Below are positions 22,076-34,045 of a stretch of DNA of 64,000 nucleotides, one piece after another; within the stretch, counting starts at the first letter, position 1, and each line of letters starts with the position of its first letter. The notes below the pieces were generated by a model. The model made no database searches and had not been told where the DNA came from. It was given only the letters and a program-made list of their open reading frames with translations. Source of the DNA: Siphlonurus alternatus. Its lineage: Eukaryota; Arthropoda; Insecta; Ephemeroptera; Siphlonuridae. The stretch lies in the NCBI GenBank assembly GCA_949825025.1, contig OX463779.1, positions 42,974,249 through 43,038,248 of the forward strand, in the 5' to 3' direction. The position numbers and the translations under genes were made by a program.

Positions 22076-24284
22076 AATATTGCATTAAAAGAGAATATGC
22101 AAAAATCTATTTTTATTATGAACAAAAATACCTTTTCTATTTCCGGTGGAAGATAATTTAATTTAACTTTACGTTATTTATTTAGTCATCAACACATCAG
22201 AACGACACATTCAAAAGCTGCACGATCGACATGAACTCCGTGATTGTGAAACTACGAACATTTATACAGCTCGGTCATTTTGTGATCAATAAAATCTTGG
22301 AGATCGAGAGCGGCAGCCAGTCTCAAATAAAGTTGAGAAGAGCTCGTTCGCGAATTACATTTCCAAGATATTGATGGAATATTATTTATAGATCCATACA
22401 AATTGTTGTGAATTTTAATTCATATTCCTTACTTTATAAAAAAAAAATGAAATCTGTCTACTTTTGAATGACGTTTGATAGACAGCAAAATAAAATGATA
22501 ATTTTTTATCTTTAAAATAAAACAGCGATGTTTTTTTTCTCATATATTATATATTTCAGAGAATATTAAAAGTTTAGTACAAACTATAACTGCATGTGTT
22601 ACCTCGAGATTGGAATATTTCATATCACTCTCTCCATCACTGAATTGCGCACTCGGGCAAATCTTACATTCTTCTGGTATATAACAAACTGTTCTAGTTT
22701 TTTTTACTTTGTTCTAGTTCTTCATTGTAACAGCTGCATGAAGAACCTTAGATAGACAAAATTCAAGCCTAGATTTTTTAAGTATTTAATTTTCATTGGA
22801 AATTTTAGATGTAGTGTAAATAAAAATTAAGAATTAAAAAAATACTTGACAAAATAAATATAATAATTTCTTACGTGGTGTTGTAATAAATTATTATTGA
22901 TGTTAATCACAAATTAATAATTAATGTAATGCTAATCGGTACTTCATGCAACAAAAATGGTTAATGACTCTTATTTTTTAAAACATTAATATAGAAGAGT
23001 ATTTTCTATATTTTCGCGCGCAACAGCAAACAATTTGAACATTTTTTTACATCGTCATATTTATTAAATAACAAATTTTTTAATTACTTGATTAACACAA
23101 GATTGTCACACACCTATAGTATCGCCCAAGTGACCTCTAAAAGGTCAAAAAGTTAAGTTTCTTGTTCTGTTTAATTATTATTGTTTTATAATTCTTCATC
23201 TAACTCTTTATTTTAAATGTAAATAATGAGTCACTTTAACACTATTAGAGATGATTAGAGAGAAAGAGAGATAATTTCAAGAAGAGTACCAAATGCTATT
23301 ACATTATTTAAAATCTCCATTTAAACCATCAGCTATTTAAACAATCTTAAATTTGTATATAGTGATACCAAATTAACGACTTCACCGGAAACGCACTAAA
23401 TTTTAGTCAACCTGCAGAAATTTAAACTATGCAACTATTCAAGAGACCCCGTACCGAGGATACACAAAAATTGTCGTCTCAACTAGTTCCAACATGCCAA
23501 ACTTCCTAACTTCCTGCGACATTCTTGTAGCACTCCAACTGTAGTGGAGTGTTCTCCACTGATAAGCTGACAATGTAAAGACGTTAATGAGGGCTGAAAT
23601 AATCCGTAATGACGTGATAATTAGAACATAATAAGATCCTCGTCTTCGGTAGTTCCGAGTTTCAGGATGATAAGTGCATACATTTAACAATGCAGTCAAC
23701 AATGCATGTTAACAATGCAGTTAGTCAGAAAATGCAGTCAATTTTCACGTGACCTATTTTTAGTGTAATAAATTTCCAGTACTGTATTTTATAAAATGGA
23801 ACATATAAATGTATTTTCTTTGTTTTGTTTTATAATATCATAATAATAATTATTGTTTATTGGGTTAAGTAATACAATAATTGTGGAAAAAATTTGCATA
23901 ATATCACATAATAGATGCTGCCCTTCAATTTAAACGATTATATTTGATGCCATATACTTTATATTTTAAATATTACAATAAATAAAACAAAACAATTAAG
24001 ATATTATGTTTTTGTTAAAAATAAAATATTATATATACCTTTACTTTTTATAAAATTTGTTGTTATTACTATTTTAAATACAGAAATTTAAAAGAAATAT
24101 ATTCTTCAGTCTAAACTATTCTTAAGCTTCTTGGAAATTATTTATAGTTTAAATATTCATAAAACAAAATAAATGCTAAGCTTTAAAAAAATACGTAAAA
24201 ATGAATACTTTTTTTAAAAAAATAATATTTGATTATAAAAATTAAAAGAAATAATTATGATTAGAGTGCTCTTAATATTAGCGT
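22076..24284. other. A+T-rich DNA upstream of the gene
   Basis: No exon or repeat I can define, apart from a minus-strand open frame at 23439-23702 without recognisable motifs. A TTTATTGGGTTAA motif near 23855 resembles one near 54760. Confidence 0.4.
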
Positions 24285-24430
24285 GTCAGTTCATTAGAGT
24301 ACGCGTGTGCGGCGTGTGGCTACCCCCCTCCCCCCTTGGCACGGCTGGTGGGGGGACACCAACTCTCTCGCCGCGGTAGATCAGACCAGGCGCCAGTAGG
24401 TCCCTCGCGCTCGAGCTGTGAGGACTTGTG
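24285..24430 (+). promoter_or_regulatory. G+C-rich candidate promoter and 5' leader
   Basis: This patch rises sharply in G+C and CpG against A+T-rich flanks: GTACGCGTGTGCGGCG, a C-run, a G-run and CTCGCCGCGG. The C-run and G-run around GGCACGGCTGGT can pair as a stem. It lies about 600 bases upstream of the coding start at 25016 on the same strand. No TATA box is obvious. The start site cannot be placed from sequence alone. Confidence 0.4.
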
Positions 24431-24973
24431 AAATAAACTTACTGCAGAAATATACGATAAACTATATAAGACGTGTGTCCACAAAAAACAGTGGGGTTAA
24501 AAATTTGGGGGTAAATATCATGATCATAAAAAAACAGTGTTAAAAATTTTCATTTTTTTATAACATTTTTTATTAAGTTGACTTTTTGTGTGTAAAATTT
24601 GTGTTTTTATTTAAAAAAAAAAAACAAAACAAAAACAAAACAGTGTTTTTAATTAAATGTGTTACGAGTTAATTGACTTTAGTAACTATTGTTTGTGACA
24701 CGGATTGTGTAAGTTTTTTTTTAACATGTGACTTTTTTATACATTAACTTTATAATACGAACAAAATTATATCTTGATCATGATATGTAACATTTTAAAA
24801 GGGGTATATTGGTGAGTTATAAGAACAAAAAATCAGTGAGGAATAAATTCAGTGAGAAAAAAAAAATCAAATATTTTGTATATAAAAAAGTGTTAGAGAG
24901 TTATAATAACAAACCTTGTTAAGATAGCATCAGAACTGATAAGTTCTACCACCTGGCTATTACGGATATAAAA

Positions 24974-25013
24974 ATGACGATAGTAATTTGACTTGACGAT
25001 GGTGATCTTGTGA
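24974..25013 (+). promoter_or_regulatory. Two minimal upstream ORFs before the main start
   Basis: ATG at 24974 opens five codons and stops at TGA 24989-24991. ATG at 24999 opens four codons (ATG GTG ATC TTG) and stops at TGA 25011-25013, two bases before the main ATG. Such short uORFs commonly dampen or gate reinitiation. Whether they lie in the mature leader depends on the unknown 5' UTR. Confidence 0.45.
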
Positions 25014-25015
25014 GG

Positions 25016-25232
25016 ATGGGGGAGGATCAACCCTACCATACCAGGACACCAGCCGCGATGCCAGTTGAACCGGCCGTGGTTCCTCCGCCTTTATCCGCGA
25101 GACTCAGGGAACGTCGTAGTTCGGCCGGTCCGTTTTCATCGGCTGCTGCGGCCGCGGCGGCCACAGGGGTCGCAAAAGGACAAGCCGTGGCCAAGTGTGT
25201 CCTGACTTTAGATGGATATTCGTACGTTATCG
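25016..25232 (+). CDS. First coding exon of an unidentified protein
   Basis: Start: ATG at 25016 with A at -3 and G at +4 (strong Kozak) and an in-frame TGA at 24989. The exon encodes 72 residues plus one base and ends at ATCG|GTAAGA, so the intron is phase 1. Residues 1-20 are polar/acidic to proline-rich (MGEDQPYHTRTPAAMPVEP), followed by VVPPPLSARLRERRSSAG, a run of seven alanines near residues 45-51, and GVAKGQAVAKCVLTLDGYSY. The last part looks like the start of a folded domain (a beta strand, then DGY). G+C is far above the flanking DNA and third positions are mixed to G+C-rich, as in real coding sequence. I do not recognise the family. If it joins the island at 63709, the result recalls a PTB/PID strand pattern, which is speculative. 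Immediately downstream, the exon-intron boundary is repeated several times. Confidence 0.75.
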
Positions 25233-25500
25233 GTAAGACGAAATTTCTATCTTAATTATCAGGGTATAATTATTATATATTATATGGATGTACGTTAACG
25301 GTAAGACGAAAATTTAATCTTAATTATCAGGATTTATGAATATTTGTACTTTAGCGGTAAGACGAAACCTTTGCCTTAATTATCAGGGTATATAAAATAT
25401 ATGAATATTTGTACGTTATCGGTAAGATGAAATTTTATATAAAAATTCGTATACTTAAGCGGTTTTAAAACAAGGTTTTAATCTTAATTATCAGGTTTTA
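25217..25500 (+). repeat. Tandem repeats of the exon-intron boundary
   Basis: A unit of about 56-68 bp containing the last exon bases, the donor and the start of the intron is repeated. GTAAGA/GTAAGAC donors occur at 25233, 25301, 25357 and 25422, each preceded by a variant of TTGTACGTTATCG and followed by CTTAATTATCAGG. A fifth, decayed unit (AAGCGGTTTTAAAAC) lies at 25458. More distant relics include ATTGGTAAGAC at 26257. Only the first copy is joined to the open frame. Confidence 0.85.
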
Positions 25501-25919
25501 TTTATATGTTATTTTCCTTCGAGGATACAAAAAAATTGAAAAAAGTTGAGAAACTCAAAAGAATCCAATATGAAAAATAAAAGAGTTAACAAATTACCCA
25601 AAAATAATCATAATAACATATCTTGTCAAAATAACAAAAACAACTAAAAACAACAACATAATTTACAAGTACATTGTAATAAAATTTAAAGGAAGTGCTC
25701 GTGGACATTTTTTATTGTTACTTCGTCCCTGCAGCGACCTTATACTACCCTATCAGGGAGAGAGTTCCATACACTCTAAAACTATGCTGAACTTAATGAA
25801 TATTTGTAATTCATCGGACAAAAATTAAATTTATATTTTATTTTATTAAACACAAATTGTGTACATAAACAATTAGACATAAATACAGATAATTTAATCT
25901 TATATAATATAATATTGCA

Positions 25920-26080
25920 ACCCGCTTTCTATCCTATTAACCTCGTCATCCAGTCACCTTACTCCTCTCATCCTAAGGGTTGTTGGGCGAGGGTGTATGG
26001 GCTTCGGCCTTTTCTGTCCGTCCTTCGCCCCTATCTGTAGATTCTACTCGTTGAGTAGACAGGTTAGACACATGGGAAAA
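25920..26080. repeat. Dispersed repeat family J, copy 1
   Basis: Shares TCATCCAGTCACCTT, AAGGGTTGTTGGGCGAGGG, TGTATGGGCT and CTGTCCGTCCT with 54369-54515, and both end in a GGGAAAAT/GGGAAAGT motif. About 150 bp, origin unknown. Confidence 0.75.
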
Positions 26081-27149
26081 TAATTAAACAAAAAAAATTG
26101 AGAAGGATTTTTTTCTTTATTGGTAAATTCAGAAATTTTTACCTTAAGTCAACTACAATATTTTGAGGTTTCAAAAATTTCTTAATAGTTAATAGAAAAT
26201 TTTAATCTTAATATAGCAGCATTTCCTAAAGTTAGATTGAAAAAATTTATACATTATTGGTAAGACAAAAATTTAATGTCATGGCAGGATGTGATGATTT
26301 TATAAAATATAAATAAACTTATTATGTTTATACATTTTCCATATGGCTGCAAATTTTTAAATATTTGAACAAAATATTAATTAGAATATCAAGTTATTGT
26401 TTATATTTATTTTATTATTTTTATATTTATTTTCAGTACATGTTTATAACAAACATCCCAGAGGCATTAAAAACAACAACAATAACAAAATTATATAACA
26501 CAGTAAACATAAATGTAAACATTATAATAAGATAATAATATCTACATACAATAAACAAATATTTTTACTATTGTTATAATTTTTAATAAAATTTGATTTT
26601 AATTTGTTCTGAAATACACTTTGATGTTTACATTTTTAAATAGTTTTTTTTTAAACAATAACATGAACTTTTTTTACAACAAACTATATTGCTAAAACTT
26701 TTAAAAAAACTTTTATTTATTCGATATTTCTAAGCATCCGTTCTATCTAAACTAACTTGACTTATTTTTTTTTTTTTTTTAAAAACATACAAAGTTTCTA
26801 AATCGATAACAAAGCTAAGATTATTTTCGAAGCTAGCAGGAAGTTGGTGCCAGGCTATTTTGTGACACAAACAATACAACGTCAACAAAGCACCGGGGTA
26901 TCAACACTATGTCAGGGATATCTCAAAACATTTAAATCATTGGGATAATAATGCTTTTTGGACTTATTTATATTCACCACTTCAGAATGAAAGCGAATGT
27001 AAGTTTAAAAGGACTATCAGAACTAACAGTGTAAGGTAATAAGGGTCACTTTCCACAAAAACTGCAGCTCTGAAATAATATATAAACTATTATATATATT
27101 ATAATATTATAATACATTATATTGAATTATATTTATTAAAAAAATAATG
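26081..27149. other. A+T-rich intronic DNA
   Basis: No exon recognised. Contains decayed relics of the donor repeat near 26122 and 26257 and a T-run near 26767. Confidence 0.4.
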
Positions 27150-27470
27150 AGGCATCAACATAAAACAAATTATTGCAGAAATGGATTGAGGGTGCAAAGT
27201 TATGCCCCTACAATTTTTTCAGATTTTGTAAAAACTGAGAACTACACGTATTAAAAAAAAAAAAAAAAAAAAAATGAAAGCTCAATACTCTCCGGCGTCA
27301 CCAAGCTTCATTTCTTAATAAAAGGATAAGATTTTGTCGCTACAAAAAGGGGCGAGGTCGTGAACTTTCAATATTTTTTAAAAATAGTTCCTGGCCTCTA
27401 AAAAATAAAAACAAAATATCATAACTATGCACGCTTTATCTATTTCTGCAACAAAAAAATTGACATCGAT
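27150..27470. mobile_element. Inverted-repeat element family O, copy 3
   Basis: Left arm TTATTGCAGAAATGG and GCAAAGTTATGCCCC; right arm AACTATGCACGC and TATTTCTGCAAC. The centre has AAAAAGGGGCGAGGTCGTGA. A poly(A) tract of about 21 has expanded inside. Confidence 0.65.
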
Positions 27471-28569
27471 ACTCCATTGAATTGAGTTGAAATAATTTGT
27501 TCGATGCAAAAGATCACTAACAGAGATAAATTTTATTAATGAAATTGCATGCGGGTAGAATTTTGTTAGTATTAGATGAAGTTTGATATACTCGATTCAG
27601 TACTTCATTTTTATATCAAAATTTGCAATTGAGAAATTCAATGCCAGAATATTTTACAACTTCTTTTTGAATTCCCCACATCACATCCAGTCTTTGCCCT
27701 GAAAAAATTTCCTCTAGTAAATTTTGTGTTGTTTTTAGATTTTTTGTGACACAATCAATAATACTGCACATCGACAAGTTTTTTGCTCTCAAAATTAAAA
27801 ATGACGATTTTTAATAACAGAACTTAATTATAAGCAAAGACGTGCATGTTAATTATTTTTCCGTGCATGCAACTAGAACCTTAATTAAAATCTACCTTGT
27901 GTTGAACTAACCTTTAATTGGAGAACTAAAACAGGGATAAAAGTTGTCCGAGTTCTCAAATCCCCTGAGTTCAGGTTTCTCATGAATTTTGAAGTACCTC
28001 GTTCTCAGTGAAATAGGTTGCCATTTTTAATAATGGTACCACATGGAACACAAATTTTTAAAAACATGAGTTTTTTTTTTGAACAGCATGGCACTAACTT
28101 ACCACAGAAATGAGCTTATAAATAACCGTTTTTACTATAGTTGTTTCATGCAAAGTACACCTCGAGGTACACGTAATGTCATCTCGGTTCAAATTGCAAT
28201 GAAGTGTATGTCAACTTAACTAGCTGGAAATTTTCCATCTTCAACTTATTCTTCATACGTCCTAACATAATAATATTTGGACTTTTTGAAAAGAATGCAA
28301 TTTCACCTTTGATAAGAAAAAACTGAAAAAAGGGGTAAAAATTATGTGTTCATTCTGAATAAGATGTATTCATATAAAAAAATTGTCTAAAATAGAACAT
28401 CATTTAATTAATTTAACATAATTTAATTTTGTTTTAGGCCTTTGTGAAATTGATATATATTATATGTTGTTTCTTTGTTGGAGATATACTATATCATGTA
28501 TCCATAAAATGGCATTTCTGTATTGGATCCAATAAACAAGTCAAATCAAATCAGAGGATGAAAAAATAC

Positions 28570-28600
<31 letters not shown>

Positions 28601-29525
28601 GTTGAAAGCATTGAAATTTTGAATAAATTGTTGCATGGTTACTTTTATTTAATAAAAATAAAGTATATACATATACTAGAATGATGCTCTTCTGACCTCT
28701 ATACAAAATTTCTTTACAAATATATTTTAACCACAGACCCCTCAAATTAGGCAAATTTTCAAACCATCTTTGAAGTGTATTATATTTTAAAATTGAATTA
28801 CAAAAAATGAAATTGAAGCTTTTTTTTTTCTTTTTGCTGAAATATCTGATAAGAAGCCACACAGCACCTTCTATTTATAAATTCATGCAATTCTGTTTCA
28901 AAGAACAGGACGTTTCAAGCACGCAGAAGGTTCGCGGTGGAGCTCGCTCATTATAAAAACGCCGCCCTCTCTTTCGTTGAGTGACAGCCACTCTCAGAAC
29001 AAACGAGAATTTTTGTCTTGCGAAATGTTTCAAGTAAACTCAAAGTGACACGATCTTTCTACCGGAAGTAGTCGCACGATTTATGACTTCTCTCTAATTG
29101 CTTTATTTGTATAAAAAGAATATTCAGAAGCCCAAAATACTGTACATCCATGTACATCTTTCCAGGATTTGCTTGAAATGAGACAAAGAATTTTGATTTT
29201 ACATTTCGGAAAAGATGATGTTAATAAAATATCTCTCGTGAGCCGGCTGCCTGGAGCCGCCGTCGGTGCAGATTTTGGTGGTAGTAGCAAAAAAAAAAAA
29301 AGTATATGCAGTAAAATGACTTGTTCATTTTGAAAATTTCAATTTTATAACAAATTTTATTTTGCATTTTTAGTATATCGAGGTTTCCGCAGTAAAATGC
29401 TTAGTTTGCAAATGAAGAAGGTCGAATCTATTATTACTGTTCCATCAGGTATATATTTTACAACCGTCTTAAAATGCAAAGAGAGCATTTTGCTACAGGA
29501 GCCTCGATATATAAGATCGTTAAAA
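27471..29525. other. A+T-rich DNA, no gene recognised
   Basis: Apart from the T-run at 28571-28600, the main landmark is a G+C-richer patch at 28905-29070 with a TATAAAA at 28952 and one CCGGAAGTAGTCGC motif near 29061. No open frame follows that supports a gene. Confidence 0.4.
28571..28600. repeat. Poly(T) tract
   Basis: About 30 consecutive T. It may be the poly(A) tail of a minus-strand retroposed copy, but I recognise no source sequence upstream on that strand. Confidence 0.9.
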
Positions 29526-29660
29526 TGTACACTCGTCACATCGGAAAATTTCCAATTTGCGGTCTTGTTAATCACCATGCCCAGTAAGAACAACACAGGG
29601 CATGGTGATTAATTAACAAGGCTGCAAGTGGGAAATTTTCCAAAGCAGCTACGAGTGTAC
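29526..29660. mobile_element. MITE family A, copy 4 (best preserved)
   Basis: GTACACTCGTCACATCGG at the left and the complement of GTACACTCGTAGCTGC at the right. Inner arms GGAAAATTTCCAATTTGC and GGTCTTGTTAATCACCATG have full partners. Opposed frames across it are palindrome artefacts. Confidence 0.92.
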
Positions 29661-29829
29661 AAAATCAAACCGTCTTGTTTTACAAACTGAACCTTCGTTA
29701 TTCACAAGCTGATTGAATTAGGAAGTCGATTAGACATTGTATATGAATAGTTTATAATTTAACCTCAAGATTCAGCATTATATTCATAATATATACGTAC
29801 ATTAAAGGTAACGAATTATATAACTACAA

Positions 29830-29998
29830 TGGGCGCGATTCACGAAGCAGTTAGCCAGGTGTCTCGCCACGTTTAGCTTAACCACGTTTAACTAGGTGGT
29901 TTAACACGTAAGACAGGTATAGTTAAACGTGTTTAAGCTAAACGTGGTTAAGCTAAACGTGGTTAGAAACTTGGCTAACTGCTTCGTGAATCGCACAC
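29830..29998. mobile_element. MITE family K
   Basis: Terminal arms TGGGCGCGATTCACGAAGC, AGTTAGCCA and the complement of TGTGCGATTCACGAAGCAGT. The interior is built from repeats of GTTTAGCTTAACCACG and AAGCTAAACGTGGTTA. The ATTCACGAAGCA word parallels ATTCACAAAGCA in family C, which suggests related termini. Confidence 0.88.
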
Positions 29999-31087
29999 AG
30001 TTACGTTCATAAATACATAATCACAATAGAGACAAGATTTTTCTTATTTTCCTTTTGTACAGATGGTCCTTTTTATTCATCAATCGATTTTATATTTATC
30101 TTTTAGTAACTTAAAATAAATTCTAATTTGTCTTGATAAAAATCATTAAATAAATATTTATAAAAGTTAGTTATAATTTGAAATATTTGCTAATTTTTTT
30201 CACATCATTTGACAAAAAAGCTGTCTCTTTGATTGATGATTTCTTCTTTACTTGTCTGTGTACTCCATAACTTCTTTTTAAATCTTTCATCATCTTAAGA
30301 TTGTCAAAGAGGTTTTTCCTTTGTTTCTAACAGCAGTTGTTTGCAATAGTCAGAGCTTGGCTTTGTCATTTTTACGATACATCTTTTTAAATTTGTCTTC
30401 AGAAAGAAATTAAGCGTAAAAATAAATAAGATAGAAAGAGAAAACATTTTCCCATTAAGTTTCTTTAAGAGCACTTTTTTTTATGAGCTTTTAATTAAAA
30501 ATAAAACCCATTCATATCTGACATAAAATGTATTTTTTTTAAAAGAACTGATTACACCAATTTTAAAAGTGAAGACTTAAAAGCACAACGTTAACAAGTG
30601 TGTTGCTATATTTAGACCAATACAAGATGAAATGATTGAAGGATCGTTTGATATATATATTTTTCAAGAGGCAGCCAAGAGGCTTCTTCTTACAAACTTG
30701 GTGAATTACGTCACTCCAGGAGTTGCGATTGACTACGACCATTAATTAACGAGTCCTTTGTCCCAACAAACTTTTTTGTTTTCAATCACTGTTTGACGAC
30801 AATACCTTCCCTTCTTTGTAAGATAATCAAAAGAAAATTCTAAGAAAAAAAAAGCATCAAACTATCTTGTTACTGAATAAAAAAGCAACATTATTAAAAA
30901 AATGTAATATGAATAATGAAAATGTTTACATAAATTTAATAAAAATAATCAACTTGTATAATAATAAAGGTATATTTACATGAGCAATGATCTCAACGCG
31001 ACAAAATTTTGGTGTACTTGCCGTGCTGTAAATGTATAATATGTATAATATTTTTTTACAATATTGCATCATAATATGAGCTTGAAG
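29999..31087. other. A+T-rich DNA, no gene recognised
   Basis: No supported exon or repeat. Confidence 0.4.
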
Positions 31088-31405
31088 CTCTTGGTGCAAT
31101 GGGGTTTTGGGTTATAGGCATAAGGTTGAAAAAGGATGGTGGCCACGGCCTGTTAACGCTTCCTAGGCTAGACTGAGGGAACCGTGGAGAAGCTCAGTCA
31201 GGACGGACACCTCTATACTTTTATCAACGGACCAAAGCGATGTTTAAAGCTTGCGGGGAACCACACACAATTACATCACTACACTGGGTGGAAAGCGAGA
31301 TGAATTTACCCCAAGGAGGGAGCAACAAAATTTTTACTTGAAACGGTCACCCATCCAGGATAATCACACTTGACGTTGCTTGACTTCGGTGATCTGTCAT
31401 CTCTA
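31088..31405 (-). mobile_element. Composite SINE family I, 5S-headed, near full length
   Basis: On the minus strand the head reads GATCACCGAAGTCAAGCAAC then GTCAAGTGTGATT and TGGATGGGTGACCG, closely following the internal control region of 5S rRNA. The body contains TTTGGTCCGTTGATAAAAG and the hairpin CTGAGC...CCTCAG around TTCTCCACGG. 5S-headed SINEs (SINE3-type) are known in animals. This copy defines the second head type attached to a shared body. Confidence 0.78.
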
Positions 31406-32028
31406 TTCATGCTTCACTTTTAATTAATTCACCCATGTAAATCTGCTTCAGTAAATAAAATATGTAAAATGTATTTTCAAGTCTTGCTTGGAGAAAACTT
31501 ATTTTGGTATTTAAGTAAAATCCAATATGCAATTAATATTTCTTGAAAATATAATATAGCTTATATACATTTTTATTAAATTCCATCACGTAATATCGAT
31601 ATAGAACATCATCTTTGAAGTCTAATCGTGTCTATATCTCATCAACACTCCGTACAAGATTCCATTACATCAGATTGATCGTTTCCTTTCCTATTAAACT
31701 AAGGAAACTTGTCGTAATGACATCACCGTTAATAACAATGTTATATAGTTTTAATAATGAGGCTTGAAATGTTGTTACATATAGAGTGGGTGAATTGTTA
31801 ATGCTAAAGCAAGAATAACCGGATTAACTTCCACACACGTAAGCGTGACGTGATGAGCTTATGTATAGTAAGAAGGAGAGGGAGGGGGGGCGTTGACGGG
31901 CAGGCATCACGTTGCATGAGTGGAGATGTGTTCTCCAGAGATTTGTCTGCGAGCAGCAGCATCCTTCACAGATCAAGACTTCACTGAAATATTCATTTTT
32001 ATATGGAAAACTTTTGCAATGGTTTACG

Positions 32029-32032
<4 letters not shown>

Positions 32033-32095
<63 letters not shown>

Positions 32096-32114
32096 TCTCT
32101 CTCTCTCTCCATCT

Positions 32115-32210
<96 letters not shown>

Positions 32211-32226
32211 TCTCTCTCTCTCTCCA

Positions 32227-32293
<67 letters not shown>

Positions 32294-32310
32294 TCCATCT
32301 CTCTCTCTCT

Positions 32311-32343
<33 letters not shown>

Positions 32344-32415
32344 CATCTCTCTCTCTCTCTCTCCATCTCCATCTCTCTCTCTATATATATCTCTGGACAT
32401 CTCTCCATCTCTCCA
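32033..32415. repeat. 380-bp (CT)n tract punctuated by CCAT
   Basis: Dominated by (CT)n, with CCATCTCT interruptions near 32091, 32109, 32173, 32207, 32223, 32289, 32315 and 32342, a few TTCT phase shifts, and a short (TA)n near 32382. The Ser-Leu and Arg-Glu rich open frames on both strands are products of this tract. Confidence 0.97.
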
Positions 32416-33449
32416 TCTCTCTCCCCTGTTTTTCTCCCATCGTTTTCACAGCATATTTTTCATCTCTACGTTTCATTTACATTCTATTGATATTCGATGT
32501 CAAAAACTTTTTACTCTCACTACTTCATCGCAAAAATGTAAAAAAAAAAAAATAAACATTACAGTATGTACATTACAAAGAAAGGAAGGACATTATTAAT
32601 TAAAATTCATCATTAAACATCAGAAAAAAATAATTTTCATTGACTGCTTTTTTTGGACCTACGATTTTTATTTTTGTTTTGTTATAGCATCAAACTTCAA
32701 AGAATAAAATTGACCTTTTTATTTTATTTTATTTTTTTTTATAATTTCGCAGTTCTCAACAAACAAAAATGTAAAAGGAAATCTTTTTACAAATAGATGA
32801 AATTTTTTCTAAAAAAGCTTTTTCATTGGAAGAATTTCACAGTAACGAATTACAAACAGAAATGTCAGATTTTCTTTCAACATATTATTTACTTTAAGCA
32901 AATGAAAAATTTAACAATTTTGTTATAAATCTTGAAATACATTTTTTTTTCTTTATATAAAATGTTAACCTTTCAAATGGTCAAATAAATCTTATAAAAA
33001 TGACAATTGTAATATATTTTGACTGTCAGGATCATATTTAATAATCTTGTTTGAATAATTTTACAACTCGCTCTGGGGCGCCCGCCCACATAATCTGAGT
33101 AGATTATAAGTAGGCCTCCAAGTTCCAAAACACCAGCCTGCATGCCTTGGAGTTGCTACCATCAGTTCCAAGGAAGCGTCGGATGATAGTGACAATATTA
33201 ATTAAAACCAAGTTGTTTTGTGTTCCTCGAGTTATATTTACATGAGTTATTTTTTAGAGCGACAAGATGCAAATAAAGCGCACTTGCTGTGAAATCCTAT
33301 TGCGGCCATCTTTGTTGAAGCTTTTCATCACAACGTGATGTATAAGAGGTTTCTTTGAACAACATACTGATCCACATTTCCAAGTTATGATTGCAAAATG
33401 GCCGCTATACTGGTAGAAGGGAGGGGAAAAATGTTAGCCACAAATTCCA
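32416..33449. other. A+T-rich DNA with small repeat fragments
   Basis: A fragment near 33275-33325 (GCGCACTTGCTGTGAAATCC then GCGGCCATCTTTG) matches the family D core. A G+C-richer patch at 33065-33195 has no clear frame. No gene. Confidence 0.45.
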
Positions 33450-33600
33450 GCATTCACTGAGGGAACCGTGAAAAACCTGTCAGGACGGACATCTCTACTT
33501 TTGATCGATGGACCAAAATGATGTCCAAAGCCTGAGGAACCACACACAAGTATTAAACGGTCACCTATCTAAGTACTAACCACGCTCGACGTTTCTTGAT
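33450..33600 (-). mobile_element. Composite SINE family I, 5S-headed
   Basis: The minus strand carries ACGTCGAGCGTGGTTAGTAC then TTAGATAGGTGACCG (5S-like), GGTCCATCGATCAAAAG and the ACTGAGGG hairpin. Shorter than the 31-kb copy but the same order of parts. Confidence 0.75.
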
Positions 33601-34045
33601 ATTTATACAAAAATTTAATTAAAATAAATATTATGAAAATCGTGTTACAGTCGCTTAAATTCGTATCATAACAATCGTTCATGTAAACTCTCCTTAAGTC
33701 CGATAAAAAAGACGCGCGAGTTTTCTTTTCAATTGACATCAACAAACATACACCTAATATAACATTGACATTTGTATCTTTTTTTTGCTGCTCTTTGTTG
33801 GAGGAAATTACTTTCTATTTGTATAGCTACTATTGAATTATACTGACTAAAGAATTAATGTTATTTGGCAGCTAGAGACATCCAATTAAAAAAATAATGT
33901 TTTGTTGAAATTTTAATTACAGATTTAATTTTTTACTGGTGTTAGTTATCAGTCTCTTCTGATAATAAATTTAAAAGTGTCAATTTTATTTAACTATTGC
34001 AACACGTTCTGCAAGTGTTGACAAGTCTCAAAGCTTGTAATAAAT

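Noticed and set aside
25010..25015. GTG at 25010 as an alternative start for the first exon
   Set aside because: ATG at 25016 has a strong Kozak context and non-ATG starts are uncommon in animals; GTG adds only two residues.
28952..28958. TATA box with a downstream start in a G+C-richer patch
   Set aside because: TATAAAA occurs often by chance in A+T-rich DNA, and no open frame or splice donor follows.
31824..32599. Long open frames on both strands rich in Ser-Leu or Arg-Glu
   Set aside because: They are translations of the (CT)n tract in every frame; no start context, domain or composition outside the repeat supports a protein. The same applies at 5005-5226 and 55151-55420.
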